Part shown: positions 53,155 to 63,463 of the stretch, in pieces | Layout: each line of letters begins with the position of its first letter | Position numbering within the stretch: position 1 is the stretch's first letter | From: IMCC26256 sp037146835 | GTDB taxonomy: Bacteria > Actinomycetota > Acidimicrobiia > IMCC26256 | Reading direction: 5' to 3' | DNA: 64,000 nucleotides | Assembly (NCBI GenBank): GCA_037146835.1 | Contig: JBAWWI010000002.1 | Location: 1-64,000, forward strand | Made by a program: the position numbers and the translations under genes | The notes under the pieces: model-generated | Seen by the model: the letters and a program-made list of their open reading frames with translations, nothing else | Told to the model about the DNA's origin: nothing | Databases searched by the model: none

Positions 53155-53795
53155 CGGGCACCTGCTTTTACTGCGTTACGTAGGAATACAAGCCCGCCCT
53201 TGGGGCCGGGGATTGCGCCACGAACAAGGATGATTCCTCGCTCAGCGTCGCCCTCTACGACCATAAGGTTGAGGGTGGTGGTCTTGGCATGCCCCATCTG
53301 TCCAGCCATCTTCATACCCTTGAAGACGCGAGATGGTGTGGCGCATGCGCCGATTGATCCGGGAGCACGGTGAGCCTTGTGGTTACCGTGGCTAGCACCT
53401 TGACCCTTGAAGTTGTGTCGCTTCATAACTCCAGCGAAACCCTTACCCTTTGAGATGCCAGTGACGTCAATAAGCTCGCCGGCCTCAAATAGTTCGGCTG
53501 TGATTACCTGGCCGACGGCATATGCACTGAGGTCATCAACACGCATCTCTGCGAGGTGATTAGTGGCCTCGGCATTAGCTGCCTTCAGGTGACCAAGCTC
53601 GGGCTTAGATAGTCGACGGGGCTTTGCATCGCCGAAGGCGATCTGCACAGCCGAGTATCCATCACGCTCTGGTGTCTTGAGTTGGACGACGCGACAAGGA
53701 CCAGCCTGGATCACCGTAACCGGTACTACCCGGTTCTCGGAGTCCCAGACTTGGGTCATGCCGAGCTTTCGCCCTAAAATCCCCTTGGATGCCAT
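53151..53795 (-). CDS. rplC: 50S ribosomal protein L3
   Basis: 214 aa from the ATG at 53795 (MASKGILGRKLGMTQVW); the frame runs upstream through the leader but does not code. GKGFAGVMKRHNFKGQGASHG and GACATPSRVFKGMKMAGQMG are L3 signatures. It is first in a minus-strand run of overlapping S10/spc genes after a 254-bp structured gap. Confidence 0.97.
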   Translation of the reverse strand: MASKGILGRKLGMTQVWDSENRVVPVTVIQAGPCRVVQLKTPERDGYSAVQIAFGDAKPRRLSKPELGHLKAANAEATNHLAEMRVDDLSAYAVGQVITAELFEAGELIDVTGISKGKGFAGVMKRHNFKGQGASHGNHKAHRAPGSIGACATPSRVFKGMKMAGQMGHAKTTTLNLMVVEGDAERGIILVRGAIPGPKGGLVFLRNAVKAGAR

Positions 53796-53826
53796 GTGGC
53801 TTCCTCGCCTACTCTTCTCATGCGAA

Positions 53827-54020
53827 CGCTCCGCAGGGCGGGTGCCCGGCGGAGCGATCAGTTCGGTTGTGCTCTGCGGGTTCCCCAAAGGATCTTGGGG
53901 CTACCGGAGACGTCGGTTTAGCCAGAGTGATTAACTCACTAGGGCTGAGTCGGAGGACCCTAGCCGACACCAGTGGTAGGTGTCGAATGGAGACTCCATA
54001 TCGAGGGAAAACTCCTCGAT
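53827..54020 (-). promoter_or_regulatory. Hairpin-packed leader between rpsJ and rplC
   Basis: Seven adjacent inverted repeats were found in the 254-bp gap: 53827-53856 (8-bp stem CGCTCCGC/GCGGAGCG with an inner GGGC/GCCC), 53883-53900 (CCCCAA/TTGGGG), 53926-53940 (AGTGA/TCACT), 53939-53963 (CTAGGG/CCCTAG), 53965-53985 (CGACACC/GGTGTCG), 53987-53999 (ATGGAG/CTCCAT) and 54000-54020 (ATCGAGG/CCTCGAT). Nothing codes here. A TATAAG box (minus strand, 54027-54032) lies just upstream of the stems, without a good -35. Likely a regulatory leader for L3/L4 and downstream genes; a terminator-promoter combination is the alternative. Confidence 0.65.
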
Positions 54021-54049
54021 TTATTCTTATAGGTGCTTTTCAGGCTTAG

Positions 54050-54376
54050 TTAGACGCCCTGAAGCTTGATCTCGATATCGACCCCAGCAGGGAGATCGAG
54101 GCGCTGAAGCGACTCAATCGTCTTTGCGGCAGGGTCAACGATGTCGATTAGACGCTTGTGGATACGCATCTCAAAGTGCTCGCGAGAGTCCTTGTTGACG
54201 TGTGGTGAGCGAATAACGGTATAGCGGTGCTTCTCCGTGGGGAGAGGGATCGGTCCGCGGATCTTGGCTCCAGTACGAACAACGGTCTCGACGATCTTCT
54301 TCGTCGACTGATCGATGATCTCGTGGTCATAGGCCTTGAGCCGGATTCGGATTTTTTGCCCCTTGGCGTCAGCCAT
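54050..54376 (-). CDS. rpsJ: 30S ribosomal protein S10
   Basis: 108 aa. KIRIRLKAYDHEIIDQSTKKIVETV and GPIPLPTEKHRYTVIRSPHVNKDSREHFEMR are S10 signatures. It lies 32 bp after tuf, as in many actinobacteria, and is separated from rplC by the structured leader. Confidence 0.97.
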   Translation of the reverse strand: MADAKGQKIRIRLKAYDHEIIDQSTKKIVETVVRTGAKIRGPIPLPTEKHRYTVIRSPHVNKDSREHFEMRIHKRLIDIVDPAAKTIESLQRLDLPAGVDIEIKLQGV

Positions 54377-54408
54377 GGTGTGCCTCTCGTTTTCTTTTAG
54401 TTAAAGAC

Positions 54409-55596
54409 TTACTTGATGATGCTGACCACGCGACCAGCACCCACTGTACGACCACCCTCACGAATAGCGAAACGGAGACCTTCCTCCATCGCGATCGGGT
54501 TAATCAACTCCACATTCATCTCAGTGTTGTCACCCGGCATAACCATCTCCACACCATCAGGCAAAGCAATCATGCCCGTAATGTCAGTAGTACGGAAATA
54601 GAACTGCGGACGATAGTTACCAAAGAAAGGAGTATGGCGACCACCCTCCTCCTTCGTCAACACATACACCTGAGCAAGAAACTCAGTGTGAGGAAGAATC
54701 GAACCCGGCTTAGCCAAAACCTGACCACGCTCAACATCTTCTTTCTTCGTTCCACGAAGAAGAGCACCAATGTTGTCCCCAGCACGCCCCTCATCAAGAA
54801 GCTTGCGGAACATCTCAACACCAGTACAAGTCGTCTTCGTCGTAGGACGAATACCAACAATCTCAATCTCGTCGTTGACGTTCACAATTCCACGCTCAAC
54901 ACGACCAGTAACAACAGTTCCACGACCAGTGATCGTGAACACATCCTCAATAGGCATCAAGAAAGGCTTATCAATCTCACGCACAGGCTCAACAATGAAG
55001 TCATCAACAGCAGCCATCAAATCGAGAATTGCTTGACCCCACGTCTCGTCGCCCTCAAGAGCTTTAAGCGCAGAAACACGCACAATTGGAGTGTCATCAC
55101 CAGGAAAGTCGTACTCGTTAAGAAGCTCACGAACCTCGAGCTCTACAAGCTCAAGAAGCTCCTCATCATCAACCATGTCGGACTTATTCAAAGCCACAAC
55201 AATTGAAGGCACACCAACCTGGCGAGCAAGCAACACATGCTCACGCGTCTGAGGCATAGGACCATCAGTAGCAGCAACAACAAGAATCGCGCCATCCATC
55301 TGCGCAGCACCCGTGATCATGTTCTTGATGTAGTCAGCGTGACCAGGGCAGTCAACATGCGCATAGTGACGATTATCAGTCTCATACTCAACATGAGAAA
55401 TAGAGATCGTTATTCCACGAGCCTTCTCCTCAGGAGCCTTATCGATCTGATCAAACGCAGTCGCAGTCACATTCGGATTGTGATCAGCCAACACCCGCGT
55501 AATCGCAGCAGTCAACGTGGTCTTCCCATGGTCAATATGACCAATCGTTCCGATATTCAAATGCGGCTTATTACGCTCAAACTTTGCCTTACCCAT
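54409..55596 (-). CDS. tuf: Translation elongation factor Tu
   Basis: 395 aa, canonical length. The P-loop GHIDHGKT is at 19-26. Switch I GITI, DCPGHADYIKNMI (switch II) and NKSDMVD (guanine specificity) are all present, then two beta-barrel domains. Delivers aminoacyl-tRNA to the ribosome. Its codons end mostly in T or G (GCT, GGT, GTT, TTG, CAT, AAT), whereas neighbouring fusA and rpo genes favour C-ending codons, which also explains the long spurious frames on the other strand. An AAGGAG SD precedes the ATG. Confidence 0.98.
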   Translation of the reverse strand: MGKAKFERNKPHLNIGTIGHIDHGKTTLTAAITRVLADHNPNVTATAFDQIDKAPEEKARGITISISHVEYETDNRHYAHVDCPGHADYIKNMITGAAQMDGAILVVAATDGPMPQTREHVLLARQVGVPSIVVALNKSDMVDDEELLELVELEVRELLNEYDFPGDDTPIVRVSALKALEGDETWGQAILDLMAAVDDFIVEPVREIDKPFLMPIEDVFTITGRGTVVTGRVERGIVNVNDEIEIVGIRPTTKTTCTGVEMFRKLLDEGRAGDNIGALLRGTKKEDVERGQVLAKPGSILPHTEFLAQVYVLTKEEGGRHTPFFGNYRPQFYFRTTDITGMIALPDGVEMVMPGDNTEMNVELINPIAMEEGLRFAIREGGRTVGAGRVVSIIK

Positions 55597-55670
55597 TTTG
55601 GGTCTCGCTCCTTCTCGCGTCGAACGCGTAGTTGCTCATTATTTCTTGGCTTCTATTACTGATGACCTTT

Positions 55671-55718
55671 ACTGAAGTACTGAAGTACTGGAGTACTGAA
55701 GTGCTGGAGTGCTGAAGT
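55671..55718. repeat. 8-bp tandem repeat between fusA and tuf
   Basis: Six consecutive 8-bp units (ACTGAAGT, with A/G variants at positions 1 and 5) start at 55671 and end at 55718, inside the 138-bp fusA-tuf gap. Each junction forms an AGTACT- or AGTGCT-type near palindrome. It would be transcribed in the fusA-tuf mRNA. Confidence 0.9.
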
Positions 55719-55734
55719 GCGCAGTGCTCGCCCG

Positions 55735-57822
<2,088 letters not shown>

Positions 57823-57853
57823 TTGTTTTCGTCTGCTCTCGTGAGTGAGTCGT

Positions 57854-57883
57854 TTTATGCGTCTGAGTAATGTTTTTTGTCAA
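57854..57883 (-). promoter_or_regulatory. Sigma70-type promoter upstream of fusA
   Basis: On the minus strand a perfect TTGACA (57883-57878) is followed after 18 nt by CATAAA (57859-57854; four of six match TATAAT). The predicted start of transcription is roughly 25 nt before the fusA ATG. It would drive fusA-tuf-rpsJ independently of rpoBC-rpsLG. Confidence 0.6.
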
Positions 57884-57944
57884 TTTTGTTCTTAACCAAT
57901 TTGGATCTTTATTGCTTATTCGTAATAGCGGTGCTGTCGCGGCT

Positions 57945-58002
57945 GCGGCGTCGGAGTCGTAGCCGGCGGTCGGTAAGACCGTAGACACGACACCGACGCC
58001 GC
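57945..58002 (-). terminator. Long hairpin after rpsG
   Basis: GCGGCGTCGG (57945-57954) pairs perfectly with CCGACGCCGC (57993-58002), and GTCGT/ACGAC extends the stem after one A/A mismatch. The loop (about 26 nt) contains a further GGTCGGTAAGACC stem. It lies in the 211-bp rpsG-fusA gap, just upstream of the fusA promoter. A U-less terminator or an mRNA-processing stem is likely; no T-run follows. Confidence 0.6.
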
Positions 58003-58033
58003 CCCCGCTTGCGTCGTTTTGGCTATGCACCTA

Positions 58034-58504
58034 CTACCAGCGGTAGTGGGCGAACGCCTTGTTAGATTCGGCCATTTTCTGAAGGTCATCTTTGCGCTTG
58101 ATAGCTGCACCGAGACCATTGCTGGCATCCATAATCTCAGATGCAAGACGCTCCGCCATCGTGCGCTCGCGGCGCTGGCGTGAGTAACCAACTACCCAGC
58201 GAATGGCAAGGGTAGTTGCACGGCGTGGTCGCACCTCAACGGGAACCTGGTAAGTAGCTCCACCAACTCGGCGGCTACGAACCTCAAGTGCTGGGCGAAC
58301 ATTCTCGACTGCACGCTTGAGAGTAGGCACCGGGTCGGAGCCTGTCTTACGCTCAATCTCAGAGAGTGCGTCATAGACGATCTTCTCTGCAGTAGAGCGC
58401 TTGCCTTGAACAAGAATCTTGTTTACTAGCTGAGTAACTACAACCGAACGGTAAACCGGGTCGGGGAGAAGTTCTCTGCGTGCTGCTGGTCCTTTACGTG
58501 GCAT
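58034..58504 (-). CDS. rpsG: 30S ribosomal protein S7
   Basis: 156 aa. MPRKGPAARRELLPDPVYRS start, then GGATYQVPVEVRPRRATTLAIRW. Primary 16S-binding protein and, in E. coli, regulator of the str operon. It is two bases from rpsL. Confidence 0.97.
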   Translation of the reverse strand: MPRKGPAARRELLPDPVYRSVVVTQLVNKILVQGKRSTAEKIVYDALSEIERKTGSDPVPTLKRAVENVRPALEVRSRRVGGATYQVPVEVRPRRATTLAIRWVVGYSRQRRERTMAERLASEIMDASNGLGAAIKRKDDLQKMAESNKAFAHYRW

Positions 58505-58506
58505 CT

Positions 58507-58875
58507 CTAGCCCTTCTTCGCGCCGTAGCGGCTACGGGCCTGCTTGCGGTTGGCGACGCCACTTGCATCGAGCGCACCGCGCACGATTTTGTAGCGGACA
58601 CCAGGGAGGTCTTTCACGCGGCCACCACGCACAAGCACAATGGAGTGCTCCTGCAGGTTGTGGCCGACGCCTGGGATGTAAGCCGTAATCTCAACACCGG
58701 TGCTGAGACGCACACGAGCAACTTTGCGGAGTGCAGAGTTTGGCTTCTTAGGAGTAGTCGTAAAGACGCGCGTGCATACGCCGCGTCGCTGCGGTGATCC
58801 CTTGAGTGCTGGGGTCTTTGACTTATCTACTTTGGACTCTCGGCCCTTACGGACCAATTGAGCGATGGTGGGCAC
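58507..58875 (-). CDS. rpsL: 30S ribosomal protein S12
   Basis: 122 aa, shorter N-terminus of the canonical form (PTIAQLVRKGRESKVDKSK). Starts with GTG. The decoding-centre segments TTPKKPNSALRKVARVRL and PGVGHNLQEHSIVLVRGGRVKDLPGVRY are wild-type-like at the Lys positions linked to streptomycin response in other species. The start codon is inside a small hairpin. Confidence 0.97.
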   Translation of the reverse strand: MPTIAQLVRKGRESKVDKSKTPALKGSPQRRGVCTRVFTTTPKKPNSALRKVARVRLSTGVEITAYIPGVGHNLQEHSIVLVRGGRVKDLPGVRYKIVRGALDASGVANRKQARSRYGAKKG

Positions 58876-58887
58876 AGGTCTCCTGTG
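58873..58887 (-). promoter_or_regulatory. Hairpin enclosing SD and GTG start of rpsL
   Basis: In the mRNA, CACAGG-AGA-CCUGUG is a perfect 6-bp stem with a 3-nt loop. AGGAG spans the 5' arm and loop, and the last three bases of the 3' arm are the GUG start codon, with four bases between SD and start. Folding would hide both, so it could set or regulate rpsL translation. Confidence 0.6.
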
Positions 58888-59022
58888 ATGTTAAAAACTT
58901 CTCGGATAACGACGATCTCGGTTAGCTGCGCCAGAAGGCGGGTGCGCACCGGGTCGCCAAGGATACGGTCAGGGCGCCTCGCCGGGCAAACCCCAGCGAT
59001 AATTGCCCCTTCCGGGATTGAA

Positions 59023-62000
59023 TCAAGCTCCGGCTGCGCTCTCCCCCGGCTCGTCTGTCTCGTCACTCTCGAGAATCTCAAGGGTCTCAAGAACCTCTAG
59101 AACCTCGGCGACCTCCTCGATCGCTGCTAGCTCTTCGAGGGCCTCGATAGCCACCTCAGCGGCGACAATCTCCTCGAAAATCTCTACCGCTGCGATTGCT
59201 TCGATCTCAGCGATCTCCTCTGGAGTTGCCCCAACCTCAGCGATTGCGACGGCCTCCATGATGTCCGAGATCGCAGCTACGGCGTCCTCTGCAACCTTGT
59301 CCTCGATTGCCTCGAATACCTCTTCGACCGCCTCGACGACTTCCTCGATCGCAGTCTCAATTACCTCTGCGGCTACCGCTTGATCCTTCGCACTTGAGGC
59401 ATGGGTCCAGGAGAGATCCGGGGCCGCCTGCTCCTCATGCGCAGTGGTCAAGTACTCGAGAAGACCCTCTGTGTCTGATGAGTAATAAGGCATTGGCTCA
59501 TAGAAGGGAGCCTCGGTAGCAATCTCGCGGTAGACGGGCATTCCCGTACCAGCCGGGATGAGCTTGCCGATGATGACATTCTCCTTGAGGCCCTCGAGTC
59601 CGTCTTCACGACCCTCGATAGCTGCCTCGGTAAGCACTCGGGTTGTCTCCTGGAAGGAGGCAGCCGATAGCCATGAGTCCGTGGCGAGAGATGCCTTCGT
59701 GATTCCCATCAACTCTGGGCGACCCTCAGCGGGGCGCTTTCCATCATCAACGAGTGCCTTGTTGGTCTCCGCATACTTGCGAGAGTCGACCTTGGAGCCC
59801 GGAAGGAACTCCGTGTCTCCAGGCTCAAGCACGGTTACACGACGAAGCATCTGACGAACGATTACCTCAACGTGCTTGTCGTGGATTGACACACCCTGCT
59901 CGCGGTACACGTTCTGTACCTGGTCAACGAGGTACTGCTGAGTAGCGCGAATTCCAAGAATGTCGAGAATACGCTTTGGATCACGTGGTGTTGAGGCCTC
60001 GCCGACGAGTGCATCTCCGGCTGTTACCTCTGAACCGTTAGCAACCTGAAGGCGAGCACGACGTGATACTGGGTACTCGTCCTCTGTTCCATCATCTGCG
60101 ATAACAGTGATGACCAACTCGCCCTTCTCGTTCTCTCCGAGACGAACAACACCTGTCGTTGCGGTCAAGACTGCAGCACCCTTAGGTGTACGTGCCTCGA
60201 ACAACTCAACGACGCGTGGAAGACCGTGAGTGATGTCCTCTCCAGCTACACCACCAGTGTGGAAGGTACGCATGGTGAGCTGTGTTCCAGGCTCACCAAT
60301 TGACTGAGCAGCGATGATGCCTACTGCCTCGCCAAGCTCAACCATCTTCCCAGTGGCGAGCATCGTTCCGTAGCAGGTGCTGCAGATTCCACGAGTTGAG
60401 TCACAGGTAAGTGCAGAGCGAACACGAATACGCTTCACAGCGGAGTCGTCGCGCAGCACATCGGTTAGTTCCTCAGTGATCTCAGTGTTGCGCGGAAGCA
60501 CAGTTCCATCGGCCAACTTAAGGTCCTCGGCGAGGCAACGGCTGCGAATAGTGGTACGCAGTGTGCGCTGGGACTCTGGCCCAACATCCTCAATCCAGAT
60601 TCCACGAGTTGAACCACAGTCAATGTCACGCACGATTAGTTCCTGCGAAACGTCAACGAGTCGACGTGTCAGGTAACCAGAGTCAGCGGTACGAAGTGCA
60701 GTATCGGCGAGACCCTTGCGTGCACCGTGAGTTGAGATGAAGTACTCAAGGACCGAGAGGCCCTCACGGAAGTTGCTCTTGATGGGTCGAGGAATGATCT
60801 CGCCACGTGGGTTCGCGACTAGACCACGCATACCTGCGATCTGACGGACCTGCATGACGTTTCCGCGAGCGCCGGATCCAATCATCATCTCGATTGGGTT
60901 GAAGATGTCACCCTGCTGAAGCTCGCGCATCACCTTGGTTACATCCTCGGTCGCGCTTGTCCAGATCTCGATCTCACGCTGACGACGCTCTTCGTCGGTC
61001 AGGATGCCCTGCTCATACTGCTGCTCAACCTTTGCGGCCTTGACCTCATTCTCGTTAAGCAGTTTTGCCTTCTCAGGCGGGGTACGAACATCGGCGATCG
61101 AGATGGTGAGCCCAGCACGAGTTGCGTAGTCGAATCCAAGGTCTTTCAGGTTGTCGAGTGAACGAGCAACCTCAGCCTTATCAAACTGCGCAACCAAGTT
61201 GCTGACAACATCGGATACATCGCCCTTACGGAACGCTGTGTCGTTGTTCCCAAATGGGAAAGCCATCGCTGCTGGGAGTGCCTCAGCAAAGCGAAGGCGT
61301 CCAAGAGATGTCTCAACAAGCACTCGGTCATCAGAGGCGCGACGTACTACGGGGTTATCTGCAGCGGCAGGATCAGTGATCCACTCGCCCTTAGCTTCAT
61401 CCCAGTTCTCGCGTGCCTTGAACTGCTCGGCAGGGAACCTATCGCCAGAGACGCGAATGCGTAACGGGCGGTGAAGGTTTACCCCTGGAGCACCGTTAGC
61501 TGCACGCGTGTCATATGCCATAGTCGCTTCGTTAAGAGATGCGAATACTTCGCGCTCCTCATCGGCGAGGTCTGAGAACTTACGGATTACACCGTTGTCA
61601 TCGGTCTCTAGAACCGTTAGGTAGTAGGCGCCGATAATCATGTCCTGGCTAGGAACCGCGATCGGGCTTCCATGTGCAGGTGAGAGCACGTTGTGTGCGC
61701 TCAGCATGAGGATACGGGCCTCGGCCTGAGCCTCGGCACTTAGGGGAAGGTGGACAGCCATCTGGTCACCATCGAAGTCGGCGTTGAACGCCGAGCAGAC
61801 GAGTGGGTGGATCTGAATGGCCTTGCCCTCGATGAGAACAGGCTCGAAGGCCTGGATACCAAGACGGTGAAGAGTTGGGGCGCGGTTTAGGAACACTGGG
61901 TGCTCCATGATCACGTCTTCGAGCACATCCCACACCTGCGGGCGTGCACGCTCAACCATGCGCTTTGCAGACTTGATGTTCTGCGCGTACTCAAGATCTA

Positions 62001-63399
62001 CAAGCTTCTTCATAACGAAAGGCTTGAAGAGCTCTAGTGCCATCTGCTTTGGAAGTCCGCACTGGCGGAGTTTGAGCTGAGGTCCGGCAACAATTACGGA
62101 ACGGCCTGAGTAGTCAACGCGCTTGCCGAGAAGGTTCTGACGGAATCTTCCCTGCTTGCCCTTCAACATGTCAGAGAGCGACTTCAGGGGACGGTTACCT
62201 GGGCCCGTTACCGGGCGTCCACGGCGGCCGTTGTCGAATAGTGCGTCGACAGCCTCCTGAAGCATGCGCTTCTCGTTGTTGATGATGATCTCTGGCGCAC
62301 CGAGATCAAGTAGTCGCTTAAGACGGTTATTACGGTTAATAACACGTCGGTATAGGTCGTTTAGGTCGGAGGTCGCGAAGCGTCCACCATCGAGCTGCAC
62401 CATTGGTCGCAGGTCCGGCGGGATAACTGGGACGCAGTCAAGAACCATGCCGAGCGGGGAGTTAACAACCTTGCCGTTCTCATCACGACGGTTGAACGCG
62501 GAGACAACTTTAAGGCGCTTGATGGAGCGAGCCTTCTTCTGTCCCTTTGCACTCTGGCTAAGTTCTTTGAGCTCAATCTCCTCAGACTCGAGGTCGAGAC
62601 GGCTGATGAGATCCTTAACGGCCTCTGCACCCATGCCGCCAGCGAAGTACTCGCCGACTCGATACCTGATCTCGCGCCATACGCGCTCGTCGTCGATGAG
62701 TTGCTTGACCTTCAGAGACTTAATCGTGTCGAAGACAGTCTTCTCGAAGTCGAGGTCAAACTGAGCACGCTCGCGGATCTCCTCAACCTCGCGCTCGGCG
62801 AGTTTGCGGATCTTGTCGGTATCGGCCTTCTTGGCTCCACCGGCCTCTGCGGTAGCAAGCTCTGTCTCAAGTGCCTGAAAACGTGCCTCAATCTCGAGGT
62901 CGCGCTTCTTCTCCATGTCGCCGATCTCGGCCTTGGACTCTGCCTCGATGGTTGGGCGATCGGTGTGGAGACGCTCGGTATCGACCCATGTAACAAGGTT
63001 CGATGCGAAGTAGATGACCTTCTCGAGCTGCTTTGGTGCAATGTCGAGCAGGTAGCCAAGACGGCTTGGAACACCCTTGAAGTACCAGATGTGAGTAACA
63101 GGCGCGGCCAGCTCAATGTGGCCCATACGCTCGCGACGAATCTTCGAGCGAGTGACCTCTACGCCACAGCGCTCGCAGATGATGCCTTTAAAGCGGACGC
63201 GCTTGTACTTGCCGCAGTAGCACTCCCAGTCCTTCGTCGGGCCGAAGATCTTCTCGCAGAAGAGTCCGTCCTTCTCAGGCTTGAGGGTTCGGTAGTTGAT
63301 CGTCTCTGGCTTCTTTACCTCACCGTCTGACCACGCGCGGATCTGGTCCGCTGTGGCGAGAGAGATAGAGAGCTTGTCTGAGGCGTTGACGTCGAGCAC
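59023..63399 (-). CDS. rpoC: RNA polymerase beta' subunit with long C-terminal extension
   Basis: 1458 aa. The N-terminal zinc ribbon has C60, C62, C75 and C78. The catalytic NADFDGD is at 539-545, and GEAVGIIAAQSIGEPGTQLTMRTFH marks the trigger-loop region. The core ends near residue 1335 (KLIPAGTGMPVYREI and a short acidic tail). The last 125 residues (encoded by about 59026-59400) are a low-complexity run of Ala/Glu/Ile/Val with many EEV, EAI and AIE units, predicted to be long amphipathic helix. Usual actinobacterial RpoC is about 1290-1320 aa. Confidence 0.97.
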   Translation of the reverse strand: MLDVNASDKLSISLATADQIRAWSDGEVKKPETINYRTLKPEKDGLFCEKIFGPTKDWECYCGKYKRVRFKGIICERCGVEVTRSKIRRERMGHIELAAPVTHIWYFKGVPSRLGYLLDIAPKQLEKVIYFASNLVTWVDTERLHTDRPTIEAESKAEIGDMEKKRDLEIEARFQALETELATAEAGGAKKADTDKIRKLAEREVEEIRERAQFDLDFEKTVFDTIKSLKVKQLIDDERVWREIRYRVGEYFAGGMGAEAVKDLISRLDLESEEIELKELSQSAKGQKKARSIKRLKVVSAFNRRDENGKVVNSPLGMVLDCVPVIPPDLRPMVQLDGGRFATSDLNDLYRRVINRNNRLKRLLDLGAPEIIINNEKRMLQEAVDALFDNGRRGRPVTGPGNRPLKSLSDMLKGKQGRFRQNLLGKRVDYSGRSVIVAGPQLKLRQCGLPKQMALELFKPFVMKKLVDLEYAQNIKSAKRMVERARPQVWDVLEDVIMEHPVFLNRAPTLHRLGIQAFEPVLIEGKAIQIHPLVCSAFNADFDGDQMAVHLPLSAEAQAEARILMLSAHNVLSPAHGSPIAVPSQDMIIGAYYLTVLETDDNGVIRKFSDLADEEREVFASLNEATMAYDTRAANGAPGVNLHRPLRIRVSGDRFPAEQFKARENWDEAKGEWITDPAAADNPVVRRASDDRVLVETSLGRLRFAEALPAAMAFPFGNNDTAFRKGDVSDVVSNLVAQFDKAEVARSLDNLKDLGFDYATRAGLTISIADVRTPPEKAKLLNENEVKAAKVEQQYEQGILTDEERRQREIEIWTSATEDVTKVMRELQQGDIFNPIEMMIGSGARGNVMQVRQIAGMRGLVANPRGEIIPRPIKSNFREGLSVLEYFISTHGARKGLADTALRTADSGYLTRRLVDVSQELIVRDIDCGSTRGIWIEDVGPESQRTLRTTIRSRCLAEDLKLADGTVLPRNTEITEELTDVLRDDSAVKRIRVRSALTCDSTRGICSTCYGTMLATGKMVELGEAVGIIAAQSIGEPGTQLTMRTFHTGGVAGEDITHGLPRVVELFEARTPKGAAVLTATTGVVRLGENEKGELVITVIADDGTEDEYPVSRRARLQVANGSEVTAGDALVGEASTPRDPKRILDILGIRATQQYLVDQVQNVYREQGVSIHDKHVEVIVRQMLRRVTVLEPGDTEFLPGSKVDSRKYAETNKALVDDGKRPAEGRPELMGITKASLATDSWLSAASFQETTRVLTEAAIEGREDGLEGLKENVIIGKLIPAGTGMPVYREIATEAPFYEPMPYYSSDTEGLLEYLTTAHEEQAAPDLSWTHASSAKDQAVAAEVIETAIEEVVEAVEEVFEAIEDKVAEDAVAAISDIMEAVAIAEVGATPEEIAEIEAIAAVEIFEEIVAAEVAIEALEELAAIEEVAEVLEVLETLEILESDETDEPGESAAGA

Positions 63400-63463
63400 T
63401 GGTGAATCTCCGTCGTTGCAGTTAGTCGGGTGGGTTGACAGTTGTTACTTGGTAAAAAAGGTG

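Noticed and set aside
54634..55206. 190-aa plus-strand frame over tuf, and a 141-aa frame at 55237-55662
   Set aside because: Antisense of tuf with Ser/Thr/Asn-rich low complexity; its length results from tuf codon bias that lacks antisense stops.
58827..59090. 87-aa minus-strand frame between rpoC and rpsL
   Set aside because: It starts inside the end of rpoC in another frame and runs into rpsL; no L7Ae-like signature, so the 147-bp gap is treated as spacer.
59003..59383. Ser/Ala-rich 126-aa plus-strand frame
   Set aside because: Antisense of the low-complexity RpoC tail, with no SD.
62701..63330. 209-aa Leu-rich plus-strand frame over rpoC
   Set aside because: Antisense of conserved rpoC N-terminal coding sequence.
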